Assembly (NCBI RefSeq): GCF_902713425.1
Contig: NC_081198.1
Span: 22,427,188 to 22,491,187 of the forward strand
DNA from: Acipenser ruthenus
Lineage: Eukaryota > Chordata > Actinopteri > Acipenseriformes > Acipenseridae
Reading direction: 5' to 3'
Length of the DNA stretch: 64,000 nt
In this document: one piece after another, positions 7,516-17,636 of the stretch
Layout of the letters: each line of letters begins with the position of its first letter
Numbering within the stretch: position 1 is the stretch's first letter
Translations under genes and position numbers: made by a program
Notes under the pieces: generated by a model
The model's database searches: none
What the model was told of the DNA's origin: nothing
What the model saw: only the letters and a program-made list of their open reading frames with translations

Positions 7516-8405
7516 GTCTCGAGGGCGGGGGGGTGAGGGGGTGCTGGTGATGATGGTGGTGCTGGAGTCTGGGTCTTGGATACTGTTGGTGGTGATGTGG
7601 ACTGATCTTTGTTACTTGCTCCCTCTTCCTGCTCAGGCCTAGGCTTGTTCATGTTTGCCTTGCTGGCTCTGGCCATGTTGGCATAGGAAGAGGGGCAGTC
7701 CTTAAACAGGTGCCCCTTCTTTCCACACAAATTGCACTGCCTCTCTTCTCTGCAGTGGCTGGTCTCGTGGGGGGCGCCGCAGTTCCTGCACTTGACTACA
7801 GTACACGCGGCCGCCAGGTGTCCTAATTCCCCACATTTCCTGCAGAGTTTTGGCATCCCATTATAGAATACCAGCCCTCTGTTGGGCCCTAACACTATGG
7901 AGTTTGGAATGTGGCGGACGCCTCCAATGCCCGATGGATCAACATTAAGGCGTACCAGCCACTTTCTGGCTCCTGTCCAAACCCCATCTTCATCTGTAAT
8001 TTTCCTCCCTTCTGATGACACCCTCCCATAGCGGTTAAGCCATGTTGTAATATCATAGTCGCTAACAGCCTCATTGAAAAATTGGACAGTAACAACTTTC
8101 ATTTCTCTGTCTGTCAGTGCATCCACACAAAATTCTTTGTATGGAGCGAGATATTTATTCTCCCCCCAAAAGGACCACATTTCTTGTAACTTTTGGGGGT
8201 TCCTAAAACTGACCTCAAACACTTCCTTAAGCCCTGGCAATTTCACCAAACAATTCAAGTCAGAAGGGGAAAAACCCATACCCCTCTGAAGAATGGTCCG
8301 GCTGAACTCCAGTCTCGTCAGTCCTGGTTCCGTTTCATCTTGCTTGTTTCTTGTGAAGCGCACCGCATTGTGCCTCCTGGTTTCCTGGGTTGGCCGGAAC
8401 GCCAT
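7377..8405 (-). CDS. LINE ORF1 N-terminal part with three zinc knuckles (copy 1)
   Basis: This 342-codon frame encodes the nucleic-acid-binding ORF1 protein of the retrotransposon particle. Residues 1-185 form an alpha/beta N-terminal domain resembling other Tx1-clade ORF1 proteins. Three knuckles follow: C188-C191-H196-C201, C206-C209-H213-C218 (one residue shorter in its middle gap) and C224-C227-H232-C237. After about residue 290 the frame differs from that of copies 4 and 7, so the last 50 or so residues are probably not native. MAFRP at 8405 is the first ATG of the frame after the 5' UTR. Confidence 0.85.
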   Translation of the reverse strand: MAFRPTQETRRHNAVRFTRNKQDETEPGLTRLEFSRTILQRGMGFSPSDLNCLVKLPGLKEVFEVSFRNPQKLQEMWSFWGENKYLAPYKEFCVDALTDREMKVVTVQFFNEAVSDYDITTWLNRYGRVSSEGRKITDEDGVWTGARKWLVRLNVDPSGIGGVRHIPNSIVLGPNRGLVFYNGMPKLCRKCGELGHLAAACTVVKCRNCGAPHETSHCREERQCNLCGKKGHLFKDCPSSYANMARASKANMNKPRPEQEEGASNKDQSTSPPTVSKTQTPAPPSSPAPPHPPALETCPVLRGPLPPAQRESTTATPLAPPVAPLMQNTSQGGSPDPAAAPP

Positions 8406-9142
8406 CCTTCAGCTGGCTCCTCCGATTGGGGTGGGAGAAGCCTCTGGACGTCCGGGTTGTCTCTCTCTACGGAAAAGAGACAACGTAAGCAGCAAATCTG
8501 GGCAGTTGAAGGAACTATTACTTTAGTCCCTGAGGAGATGGTCGCCTCGCAAGAGGGACCCCCTCCCCAGGTGAACGGTGTCCTTCCCTGGCGGAGTAGG
8601 GGGCGCTGCTTGGCACCGAGACCACGTAGGAAGAATCGTGGCTGTGACGCCTCCTCGGGGTCCGGGGCCGCCCTCTGCTCCTCCCAGATGGCGCCCTCTG
8701 CTGGGCGCCTGCTGCTCTCTCGGTCTGGATCTCGATTACAATCAAGGGCTGGGGATGAGGTCGTCTAGGTCATCAAAGGGTCCTCAAAGGTCATCTGGAT
8801 GGTAGGTCCTCCTTCTCTCTAACTCCAGGAACGTCTGGAAAAGCCGGAACCGCCTGAAAAAGAAAAAAACGGGAACCGCCTGAAAAAGAAAAAACTGCTC
8901 TCAACAGTCAACAAAATCTTGAAAGACCCTCGGCCTGGATTGGGCAAGCCAAAACCAGACTGAGCATTAGTCTTCCAAAAAGTTGCCGAGCTGAAGAAAG
9001 CCAGTCAAAAATAAAAAAAATTCTGTTCCTCCTCACCCGAACAAACCTCTCACAGACCCTCGGAGGGAGCGGGCAATGCCACTACCCTCTAAACCTTAGT
9101 CTTAGAAAGATTTATTCGAACTGAAGAGAAGCCAGAGTATAT
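8406..9142 (-). other. LINE 5' untranslated region with diverged tandem repeats
   Basis: These 737 bases hold no convincing gene. Two diverged units, 8925-9004 and 9055-9135, share GACCCTCGG, a TTAGTCTT core and GAAGCCAG at a period of about 130 bp. A separate 26-bp repeat starts with gaaccgcctg at 8847 and 8873. The arrangement recalls promoter monomers of some L1 5' UTRs; promoter activity is inference. Confidence 0.6.
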
Positions 9143-9437
9143 GGCTGGCTAAGAAGGACCTGGCATAGGGACATGTTCCACCACACTTGTCTGGTTAGCT
9201 GCATGCTCCCAGGAAACAAACTGCTGCTGTCTACATCATCACCACATGTGAATAAAAGAAAGAAAGACAGCAAGAAAGAAAGAGAGAAAGAAAAAGAAAG
9301 AAAGAAAGAGAGAAAGAAAAAAAAGAAGTAAAACGGCAGGAAAACTTGCATCAACACTGGCACTCTCCCTCCAGCAGGGGTAGACAAAATGCTCACAGGA
9401 GAGATCCAGATCTGACTTTGACCAACGTTAGAGAAAG

Positions 9438-9625
9438 GTGTGCACCGTTCCCGGAGGTACTGCAATACCGGGCCGATGCGTGGAGTGGACGGAGCAAGCC
9501 CCTGTTCCATCTCCCGATTCCAAAAATCAATTTAATATATGGTCCCCTGATAGGGGACGTATCAGATATTAAACTGATAAGAACAGATACTACACTTGAT
9601 CTTAGCCAAAAGGCCGAGAAGCGAT
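9438..9625 (-). ncRNA. RNU2: U2 snRNA gene with shortened promoter (U2-3)
   Basis: The 188-nt RNA sequence appears intact. Just upstream, the GC-rich stretch between start site and PSE has lost 15 bases (+ strand cttgcccgtacggcac, where other units have a longer ggggcccccc-containing stretch). This brings the PSE-like element to -34 to -49. PSE distance fixes the snRNA start site, so this copy may be silent or start elsewhere. Confidence 0.95.
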
Positions 9626-9658
9626 GGCGACTTGGCCCTTGCCCGTACGGCACAGGGG

Positions 9659-9674
9659 GATTCAAAGGTGGGTG
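9659..9674 (-). promoter_or_regulatory. Misplaced PSE-like element of U2-3
   Basis: The sequence is identical to the U2-1 element but lies at -34 to -49 instead of -49 to -64, owing to the 15-base deletion. The deleted segment runs between two CCCG stretches, which would fit slippage. Confidence 0.55.
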
Positions 9675-10211
9675 CAAAATTTCAAGCACAAGCAGACCCC
9701 AAAAAAACGGGCTGCTGCTTCCAGAGGGGAAATGTGCAATTTAAGCAGGAGAAAACAAAACAAAGCAAAAACACACACATAACACCAAAAACAAAACATA
9801 AACTGGCGGAGTGCGTCTTACAAATAGTCATGCCAAGCTGCTATGCTGTGCAAGGTGCCTTGGGTAACTACAACTGTGCCTCGCTGGCTGGCTGGCTTGC
9901 TAAGAAGGTCCTGGCATAGGGACATGTTCCACCACACTTGTCTGGTTAGCTGCATGCTCCCAGGAAACAACCTGCTGCTGTCTACATCATCACCACATGT
10001 GAATAAAAGAAAGAAAGACAGCAAGAAAGAAAGAGAGAAAGAAAGAGAGAAAGAGAGAAAGAAAGAGAGAAAGAAAGAAAGAGAGAAAGAAAAAAAAAGA
10101 AGTAAAACGGCGGGAAAACTTGCATCAACACTGGCACTCTCCCTCCAGCAGGGGTAGACAAAATGCTCACAGGAGAGATCCAGATCTGACTTTGACCAAC
10201 GTTAGAGAAAG

Positions 10212-10346
10212 GTGTGCACCGTTCCCGGAGGTACTGCAATACCGGGCCGATGCGTGGAGTGGACGGAGCAAGCCCCTGTTCCATCTCCCGATTCCAAAAA
10301 TCAATTTAATATATGGTCCCCTGATAGCGGACGTATCAGATATTAA
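10212..10346 (-). pseudogene. U2 gene cut by LINE 2 (nt 54-188 kept)
   Basis: Same nt 53/54 junction as at 2359, and the same stem IIa C-to-G change as the fragment at 2225-2359. The shared private change in a dead U2 piece next to each LINE is good evidence that LINE 1 and LINE 2 arose by duplication of a whole composite unit. Confidence 0.93.
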
Positions 10347-10997
10347 TACTCTTTTATTGAGATTTTACATTTTTTTACATTTACACCCATTCGTTTTTTC
10401 ATTCATTTTACATTTCTTTTAAAGATGACATTCATACATACAGACATACATTTTGTTTTAAAAGCATTTAAAATACATTTAAAAACACCAAGACAATTGT
10501 GCTTTGTACATGGTTAAAACAGACACAGATTAAAATCAACATGAAAAAAACCTGTGCTGTTTTAAAAGTGACTGGAAAAAAAGAACCATCTATAAAAAAA
10601 CAGTGCTTGTGAGGGCCGGGGAGTGCTCTCTAAAAAGGTTCAAAAGTGAACATAAAACTATATTACTAAAACAGGGACAGGGGAAAAGGGACAGTGTGTA
10701 AAACAGTGCGTTAAAATTCTAAAATTTTAAAACACTTAAAATGTAACTTTTAATAGTTTACATTAAAAATCTTAAAGATACATAAAACAAAACAAAACAA
10801 AATCAAATAAAACATTCAACGTAAATCAAATAAAAGTCCATAAAACTGAAACAAAAAGACTACATAAAACCAGGGCACCGTTGAAAAACGGTCATGCCAG
10901 CTAAAAAGGGCGGAATGCTGGCATGACAAAATAAATAAAAGGCTTAGCGGTGCCCCGTAGTCCCGCTCCTATGAGCTAGCGGTTCCAGTTTTTTCCT

Positions 10998-13900
10998 TTA
11001 TTCCATCTTCACGTCCTGAAGTCCGGCGATCCTCCACTCCGCGCAGGCCTTGTCCTTCCCGAGGGTCCGGATGTCCAGAATTACAAAGTCCTTGATAAGA
11101 GTTTGTGCCCTTCTGGTCGTGGTGATAGTGTCTAGCTCCTGCTTGTGATAGACACAGACGTTACGGCCTTCCCACAGGATCTGCTTGACAACATTGATGA
11201 CACGCCAAACGCACTTAGCTGTGCTGGTAGTGATTCCTCCCGCAGGCCCATAGAGCACAGTCTCAGCGGTCATCTTGGCCGTGTCAGCAAACCTGTTTAG
11301 GAAGACAGAGACAGAGAGCCAGACACTGCCAGCCACATCACACTCCCAGAAGATATGGGCTGGTGTTTCTCTCTTGCGGCACTTTGCATAGGGGCATGTT
11401 TCTACTTGGGCTAGTCCCCTCCTGAACATGAACGCTCGAGTGGGGAGTGCACTGTGGACGGTGTTCCATGCTATATCCTTCTGGACATTACTGAGGCAGC
11501 TGTGAGACACATTCTCCCAGATTTTTTGGCTTTGGGTGAGGGAGAAAGTAGCTACTTTTTCAATTTCCTGGGAACCGGCAAGATATTTAGTTACAGCCTT
11601 GTATTCCCAGGAGGCCAATTTTGCTTTATCTAAGCCCAATTTATATATAGTGTCCCTTAAGGTTCTATAATACAATGGGGGGTCCCAGGAGTATGGCACG
11701 GTGTTATCAATAGTGCAGAGGCCCAAGGCCCTGAGACAGGTGGCAAAATAGAAACGATTCATGTAACATACCTTCCTGTCCAGGGCCTGGATGTTCTTGA
11801 TAGTTTGCGTGAGCCCCTGCACTCGGGTGAGCTGCACAACGTCCGGGACCCCCTTACCTCCCTTCTTGTCGGCTTTACTCAGGGTGGCTCGTTTTACCCT
11901 CTCCATCTTGCTGCCCCAGATAAAGCGGTGGATAATGCGGTCCACCACTTTTTTGGTGGTCCTGTCTGGGGGAAAGATTTTTCCTACATAAGAGAGGATG
12001 GGGAACAGTATAGACTTGGTTATTAATACTCTACCCGTCATTGTTAAGGATCTTGTGCTCCATCCGCCAATCTTTTTACGGACCTGGTTAATGGCCGCCG
12101 TCCAGCTCTGGGCCCCCGAGCTATTGTTCTCGAAAATGAGGCCCAGAATCTTGATTTTGTCCTTTTTGACAGGGTACATGTCCGACAGTTCCCTATCTAC
12201 CTGCCAATTTTTAGACACGTAGACTTCGCTCTTGGACTTATTAATCACTGCCCCGGTCGCCGTGCAGTACTTCTCAAGGATATTACTAATCCGAGATACC
12301 GACGATGTGTTGGTGCAAATGAGTGACACATCGTCCATATATGCTGTTGTTTTGACCTGGACCCCGTTGGATCCAGGCAGCTGGAAACCAGTTATATTGG
12401 TATCCCTACGAATTGCCTGCAGGAGGGGTTCAATGCACACGACATATAGCAGTGGGGATAGTGGGCAACCCTGTCTGACCCCTGACTGGATAGATATTTT
12501 ACCAGTCAGGTGCCTGTTCACCAAGACTCGGGTACTAATGTTTGTATAGATGGTTTTAACCCACTCCCTAAGTCCAGGAGCGAATTTCATCTGGTCCATC
12601 ACTTTGTACATATATTCATGGCTTACCCTATCGAACGCCTTCTCCTGGTCAAGGTTGAACAGGCAGAGGGGATGGTTCCGTTCTCTAGAATAAGCCAGAA
12701 TGTCCCTTGTTAACATTAAAATATCCGTGATGGACCTCCCTGGGACGCCACAAGCCTGGTCGGGGCCAATGACCAAAGGGAGGTGTACTTGTAGCCGGAG
12801 CATCAGAGCTTTGGCTAGTATCTTGTAATCCACGCAAAGGAGGCTGATTGGGCGCCAATTCCGTAGATCTTTAACTTCCCCTTTCTTATGAAGGAGAGTA
12901 ATTACACTCTCCCGCATAGAAGGGCCCAACCGCTTCTCCCTGTAGACCGCTCTGTAGACCTCCGCTAAATGGACTTTTAGCATGTCCCAAAAAAGATGGT
13001 AATACTCACCCGGGATGCCATCTGGACCTGGCGTCTTACCGGTGTTCATGGTCTTAACCGCCTGGGTGAGCTCCTCCAGCGTGAGTTCTGGGTCCTTCTC
13101 CTCCTCCTCGTCGTCCCGCACTGAGTCAGGCTCCAACTGGCTCAGGAACCACTCTATCAGGGTGTCATCTGTAGCTTTGATGTTATATAGGTCCCTATAG
13201 AAGTTCTCTACCACTTTTTTCACTCCCTCACTATCCTCTACTATCCTCCCCCTGCTGTCGAGCATGGAGGACATCAAGTGAAGCTTCTCCCTCGTTTTCT
13301 GGAAGAAGAAGCGAGTACACTTTTCGTCTTCCTCCATTTTTTGCACTTTTGCATTGTGCATGACCTTTCGTTGTTCCTCCCTACAAAGCACTGAAAGATC
13401 TAGCTTGGTCTGGGCTATCTCGTCGCTTACAGGGAACCCCCGAAGCTGAAGCAGGCTCAGATGCTGGAGGGCAGCATTCAGGTGTTTATATTTGGCCCTC
13501 CTTTCTTTTGCTTTCCTCTTGCCTGCTGCTATGAAATAACCCTTAGTTCTGATTTTGACCATCTCCCACCACTCTATAGGGGAGTTGAATAGGTCACGCA
13601 AAGTGGTCCACTCAACAAGCCTGCTCTTATAGGCTGCAGCTATGGAGGGGTCATCGAGTAAGGAGGTGTTTAATTTCCAAACCCCTGACCCCATCTGGGA
13701 TGTCTGAGGGACCTGCAATGTTACCTGCAGGAGCCTATGGTCAGAGAAGAAGACGGCCTGGGTGTCTACTGCCGTCTTTGTAAGGGAGCTGGTATGCAGG
13801 ACGAGATCTATACGGGAGAAGGAGGTCCCAGATGAGCTCACCCAGGTAAAGGGAGGCACCAGGTCCTTACCTGCATCACACAGGGAGAAATCAGATATTA

Positions 13901-14441
13901 CGGAGGACAAAACTCTACTAGAGCGGTCGTTGCGTGGCCTGCTCCGGTCTACGTCCCTCAGAGCACAATTGAAGTCACCTGACACGATGACGGGTACGTT
14001 CCCCAGCAGGAGTGGACGCAGCTGTGGAAAAAATTGAACTCTTTCGTTTTGGTTAGTGGGTGCGTAGACATTGACCAGTCTGAGGGGAGTGTTGTTGTAT
14101 GTCACATCCACGCTCAGAATTCTACCAGGTTCTACCTCCCTGCTGCTGCGGGAGGTAATAAATGGGTTTTTAAACAGGATACCTACTCCGTCGGCTCTGG
14201 CTATGTTGGAGCCCGACCAGAAGGAGTCCCCCAGGGTCCAACTCTCCTTCAGGTCCCTATAATCAGGGCTCGACGAAATACCACACTCCTGCAGAAAGAT
14301 GAGATCTGCTTTCAAGTTAGCTAGATAGTTTAGTACATCAAATCTTTTTTGTGTCTCCCTGATGCTCCTGACATTAACAGACACACATATCAGGGCCATC
14401 AGGGTAGCTAACAAGAAAAGGAGTCGCTGCGTCCACCCCAT
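10998..14441 (-). CDS. LINE ORF2: APE endonuclease-reverse transcriptase (copy 2)
   Basis: An open frame of 1147 codons. All APE landmarks (N23, E52, Y126, D156, N158, D212, D234, H235), the YMDD box (701-704) and the C-terminal CX4CX7HX4C knuckle are present. One private change is R387L near TREKLHLM, outside the motifs. With copies 4 and 7 it is one of the least damaged ORF2 genes here. Confidence 0.95.
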   Translation of the reverse strand: MGWTQRLLFLLATLMALICVSVNVRSIRETQKRFDVLNYLANLKADLIFLQECGISSSPDYRDLKESWTLGDSFWSGSNIARADGVGILFKNPFITSRSSREVEPGRILSVDVTYNNTPLRLVNVYAPTNQNERVQFFPQLRPLLLGNVPVIVSGDFNCALRDVDRSRPRNDRSSRVLSSVISDFSLCDAGKDLVPPFTWVSSSGTSFSRIDLVLHTSSLTKTAVDTQAVFFSDHRLLQVTLQVPQTSQMGSGVWKLNTSLLDDPSIAAAYKSRLVEWTTLRDLFNSPIEWWEMVKIRTKGYFIAAGKRKAKERRAKYKHLNAALQHLSLLQLRGFPVSDEIAQTKLDLSVLCREEQRKVMHNAKVQKMEEDEKCTRFFFQKTREKLHLMSSMLDSRGRIVEDSEGVKKVVENFYRDLYNIKATDDTLIEWFLSQLEPDSVRDDEEEEKDPELTLEELTQAVKTMNTGKTPGPDGIPGEYYHLFWDMLKVHLAEVYRAVYREKRLGPSMRESVITLLHKKGEVKDLRNWRPISLLCVDYKILAKALMLRLQVHLPLVIGPDQACGVPGRSITDILMLTRDILAYSRERNHPLCLFNLDQEKAFDRVSHEYMYKVMDQMKFAPGLREWVKTIYTNISTRVLVNRHLTGKISIQSGVRQGCPLSPLLYVVCIEPLLQAIRRDTNITGFQLPGSNGVQVKTTAYMDDVSLICTNTSSVSRISNILEKYCTATGAVINKSKSEVYVSKNWQVDRELSDMYPVKKDKIKILGLIFENNSSGAQSWTAAINQVRKKIGGWSTRSLTMTGRVLITKSILFPILSYVGKIFPPDRTTKKVVDRIIHRFIWGSKMERVKRATLSKADKKGGKGVPDVVQLTRVQGLTQTIKNIQALDRKVCYMNRFYFATCLRALGLCTIDNTVPYSWDPPLYYRTLRDTIYKLGLDKAKLASWEYKAVTKYLAGSQEIEKVATFSLTQSQKIWENVSHSCLSNVQKDIAWNTVHSALPTRAFMFRRGLAQVETCPYAKCRKRETPAHIFWECDVAGSVWLSVSVFLNRFADTAKMTAETVLYGPAGGITTSTAKCVWRVINVVKQILWEGRNVCVYHKQELDTITTTRRAQTLIKDFVILDIRTLGKDKACAEWRIAGLQDVKME

Positions 14442-14446
14442 AGCGA

Positions 14447-15502
14447 CTATGATTGGGAGGTCGGGACACTCTTCCTACTCTTAGCTCTACGCTTGCTTCG
14501 AGGGGGCTTGGGCTTATTTGCAACTCCCATCACCCCTGAGAAGGTACTCACTGCTGCCTCGTCCAAGAAGGCACCGTCTTTATATGCACAGTACGTGGAG
14601 TTGTTGGGGCTATTCAACTCCCCACAAGGTAAGTCTGGTGGAACTTGCTCAGGGCCCCTCGGAACGTGTGGGTCAGCTTTGTCCTGGGGGGGGGTTATGA
14701 CAGACAGCATTCTTTGGCTGTTACCGTCTGTTGAATTGGAGCTGTTAGCAGACTTCTGGCTTACCGCGTCCAGGGGTATTCCCATGTCCTCCAGTGCTGT
14801 ATCTAGGAGGACCTCTAGGGGGCCCCTGGTTTTGCCCATACAAGGGAGGGGGTCAAGGATGCTTTGAAGGGAGGCCCTTCGCTTGAAGAGGGTCATTGCT
14901 ACAGAGGTACTGCTGGTCAGGGAAGGTGTTGACCCCGACCTCTCCCTCGGTGCATTAGTGAACACCTCTTCTGCGAGGTGTGCTAGGGTTTGTGCCAACG
15001 ACTGGGAAGGCTGGCTGGGGATGCCCTGGCTGGCTGCTACCTGCCCACTAGGCGGCAGTGTAGCCGTCCCACTCGCCTCCGTCTCTGCCTGCGAGGGCAA
15101 GACTGGGGACTTTGTGTGGACATTAGCTGGTTTTGGATCTATGGGGGCCACCTGCAACTTGCTGTCTTTGATCTTGATCTTCTTTCTTTTCCCCCCCTCG
15201 TCTCTACCCTTTCTTTTCCCCACCCTCTGCTGGTTCTTCACTCCCTTCCCCTCCTTCTCACTCTCACTTTCACTGTCGCTTTTGCTTTCCTCCCCCACGG
15301 ACTCAATCCTTATGGCGTCATAACGAGAGCCGAGGGGGAGTGCTGGCGCTGAGAGGGCCCTACTCAGGGGGGGGCCGCTGCTGGGTCCGGGCTCCCTCCC
15401 TGACTCGTGTTCTGCATCAGAGGAGCTACTGGAGGAGCTAGTGGAGTGGCTGTTGTACTCTCTCTCTGGGCTGGGGGAAGGGGTCCTCGTAAAACGGGAC
15501 AT
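14447..15502 (-). CDS. LINE ORF1 C-terminal part in a shifted frame (copy 2)
   Basis: The same 351-codon frame as in copy 1, ending 5 bases before the ORF2 ATG, with a few replacements (for example IKIKDSK for IRIKDSK). It is separated from the knuckle part by the five-G version of the run near 15530. Confidence 0.75.
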   Translation of the reverse strand: MSRFTRTPSPSPEREYNSHSTSSSSSSSDAEHESGREPGPSSGPPLSRALSAPALPLGSRYDAIRIESVGEESKSDSESESEKEGKGVKNQQRVGKRKGRDEGGKRKKIKIKDSKLQVAPIDPKPANVHTKSPVLPSQAETEASGTATLPPSGQVAASQGIPSQPSQSLAQTLAHLAEEVFTNAPRERSGSTPSLTSSTSVAMTLFKRRASLQSILDPLPCMGKTRGPLEVLLDTALEDMGIPLDAVSQKSANSSNSTDGNSQRMLSVITPPQDKADPHVPRGPEQVPPDLPCGELNSPNNSTYCAYKDGAFLDEAAVSTFSGVMGVANKPKPPRSKRRAKSRKSVPTSQS

Positions 15503-16392
15503 GTCTCGGGGGCGGGGGGGTGAGGGGGTGCTGGTGATGATGGTGGTGCTGGAGTCTGGGTCTTGGATACTGTTGGTGGTGATGTGGACTGATCTTTGTT
15601 ACTTGCTCCCTCTTCCTGCTCAGGCCTAGGCTTGTTCATGTTTGCCTTGCTGGCTCTGGCCATGTTGGCATAGGAAGAGGGGCAGTCCTTAAACAGGTGC
15701 CCCTTCTTTCCACACAAATTGCACTGCCTCTCTTCTCTGCAGTGGCTGGTCTCGTGGGGGGCGCCGCAGTTCCTGCACTTGACTACAGTACACGCGGCCG
15801 TCAGGTGTCCTAATTCCCCACATTTCCTGCAGAGTTTTGGCATCCCATTATAGAATACCAGCCCTCTGTTGGGCCCTAACACTATGGAGTTTGGAATGTG
15901 GCGGACGCCTCCAATGCCCGATGGATCAACATTAAGGCGTACCAGCCACTTTCTGGCTCCTGTCCAAACCCCATCTTCATCTGTAATTTTCCTCCCTTCT
16001 GATGACACCCTCCCATAGCGGTTAAGCCATGTTGTAATATCATAGTCGCTAACAGCCTCATTGAAAAATTGGACAGTAACAACTTTCATTTCTCTGTCTG
16101 TCAGTGCATCCACACAAAATTCTTTGTATGGAGCGAGATATTTATTCTCCCCCCAAAAGGACCACATTTCTTGTAACTTTTGGGGGTTCCTAAAACTGAC
16201 CTCAAACACTTCCTTAAGCCCTGGCAATTTCACCAAACAATTCAAGTCAGAAGGGGAAAAACCCATACCCCTCTGAAGAATGGTCCGGCTGAACTCCAGT
16301 CTCGTCAGTCCTGGTTCCGTTTCATCTTGCTTGTTTCTTGTGAAACGCACCGCATTGTGCCTCCTGGTTTCCTGGGTTGGCCGGAACGCCAT
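15364..16392 (-). CDS. LINE ORF1 N-terminal part with three zinc knuckles (copy 2)
   Basis: A 342-codon frame starting MAFRPTQETRR, with all three knuckles intact and an A199T change in the first knuckle's His-to-Cys gap. Its last 50 or so codons run in the frame that differs from copies 4 and 7. Confidence 0.85.
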   Translation of the reverse strand: MAFRPTQETRRHNAVRFTRNKQDETEPGLTRLEFSRTILQRGMGFSPSDLNCLVKLPGLKEVFEVSFRNPQKLQEMWSFWGENKYLAPYKEFCVDALTDREMKVVTVQFFNEAVSDYDITTWLNRYGRVSSEGRKITDEDGVWTGARKWLVRLNVDPSGIGGVRHIPNSIVLGPNRGLVFYNGMPKLCRKCGELGHLTAACTVVKCRNCGAPHETSHCREERQCNLCGKKGHLFKDCPSSYANMARASKANMNKPRPEQEEGASNKDQSTSPPTVSKTQTPAPPSSPAPPHPPAPETCPVLRGPLPPAQRESTTATPLAPPVAPLMQNTSQGGSPDPAAAPP

Positions 16393-17448
16393 CCTTCAGC
16401 TGGCTCCTCCGATTGGGGTGGGAGAAGCCTCTGGACGTCCGGGTTGTCTCTCTCTACGGAAAAGAGACAACGTAAGCAGCAAATCTGGGCAGTTGAAGGA
16501 ACTATTACTTTAGTCCCTGAGGAGATGGTCGCCTCGCAAGAGGGACCCCCTCCCCAGGTGAACGGTGTCCTTCCCTGGCGGAGTAGGGGGCGCTGCTTGG
16601 CACCGAGACCACGTAGGAAGAATCGTGGCTGTGACGCCTCCTCGGGGTCCGGGGCCGCCCTCTGCTCCTCCCAGATGGCGCCCTCTGCTGGGCGCCTGCT
16701 GCTCTCTCGGTCTGGATCTCGATTACAATCAAGGGCTGGGGATGAGGTCGTCTAGGTCATCAAAGGGTCCTCAAAGGTCGTCTGGATGGTAGGTCCTCCT
16801 TCTCTCTAACTCCAGGAACGTCTGGAAAAGCCGGAACCGCCTGAAAAAGAAAAAAACGGGAACCGCCTGAAAAAGAAAAAACTGCTCTCAACAGTCAACA
16901 AAATCTTGAAAGACCCTCGGCCTGGATTGGGCAAGCCAAAACCAGACTGAGCATTAGTCTTCCAAAAAGTTGCCGAGCTGAAGAAAGCCAGTCAAAAATA
17001 AAAAAAATTCTGTTCCTCCTCACCCGAACAAACCTCTCACAGACCCTCGGAGGGAGCAGGCAATGCCACTACCCTCTAAGCCTTAGTCTTAGAAAGATTT
17101 ATTCGAACTGAAGAGAAGCCAGAGTATATGGCTGGCTAAGAAGGACCTGGCATAGGGACATGTTCCACCACACTTGTCTGGTTAGCTGCATGCTCCCAGG
17201 AAACAACCTGCTGCTGTCTACATCATCACCACATGTGAATAAAAGAAAGAAAGACAGCAAGAAAGAAAGAGAGAAAGAAAGAGAGAAAGAGAGAAAGAAA
17301 GAGAGAAAGAAAGAAAGAGAGAAAGAAAAAAAAAAGAAGTAAAACGGCGGGAAAACTTGCATCAACACTGGCACTCTCCCTCCAGCAGGGGTAGACAAAA
17401 TGCTCACAGGAGAGATCCAGATCTGACTTTGACCAACGTTAGAGAAAG

Positions 17449-17636
17449 GTGTGCACCGTTCCCGGAGGTACTGCAATACCGGGCCGATGCGTGGAGTGGA
17501 CGGAGCAAGCCCCTGTTCCATCTCCCGATTCCAAAAATCAATTTAATATATGGTCCCCTGATAGGGGACGTATCAGATATTAAACTGATAAGAACAGATA
17601 CTACACTTGATCTTAGCCAAAAGGCCGAGAAGCGAT
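17449..17636 (-). ncRNA. RNU2: U2 snRNA gene (U2-5)
   Basis: A full 188-nt copy in which I see no change from U2-1, with normal PSE spacing and 3' box. In transcription order it lies about 320 bases upstream of the LINE 2 5' end. Confidence 0.97.

Larger units (their letters stand above)
2360..9142 (-). mobile_element. Keno-like Tx1-clade LINE copy 1, both ends present
   Basis: This 6.78-kb non-LTR retrotransposon reads on the minus strand: 5' UTR 8406-9142, ORF1 6460-8405 (split into two frames), ORF2 3011-6454 (open) and 3' region 2360-3010. There is no LTR and no long poly(A); the 3' end is CTCAATAAAAGAGTA joined to U2 nt 54. An APE endonuclease, L1-like reverse transcriptase, CCHC ORF1 and insertion in U2 place it with Tx1-clade Keno elements. 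Its 5' end joins U2 spacer rather than the U2 5' half. ORF2 carries an Asp-to-Asn change at a predicted endonuclease metal site. Confidence 0.94.
9143..10346 (-). repeat. U2 array block b
   Basis: Spacer 9143-9250, purine tract 9251-9328, full U2 gene 9438-9625 (altered promoter), spacer to 10001, purine tract 10002-10102 and a cut U2 gene 10212-10346 lie between LINE 1 and LINE 2. The layout copies block a, so LINE plus block repeats at 7,987-7,999 bp. Confidence 0.92.
10347..17129 (-). mobile_element. Keno-like LINE copy 2, both ends present
   Basis: Same length and structure as copy 1 at an offset of 7987 bp: 3' UTR 10347-10997, ORF2 10998-14441, ORF1 14447-16392 (split at the same G run) and 5' UTR 16393-17129. 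It keeps Asp at ORF2 residue 212, so its endonuclease looks sounder than copy 1. The 3' UTR subtype is shared with copy 1. Confidence 0.94.

Noticed and set aside
7377-8405. CCHC knuckles as evidence of a retroviral or LTR-element gag gene
   Set aside because: There are no LTRs, protease or integrase. The partner gene is APE plus L1-like reverse transcriptase, so this is LINE ORF1.
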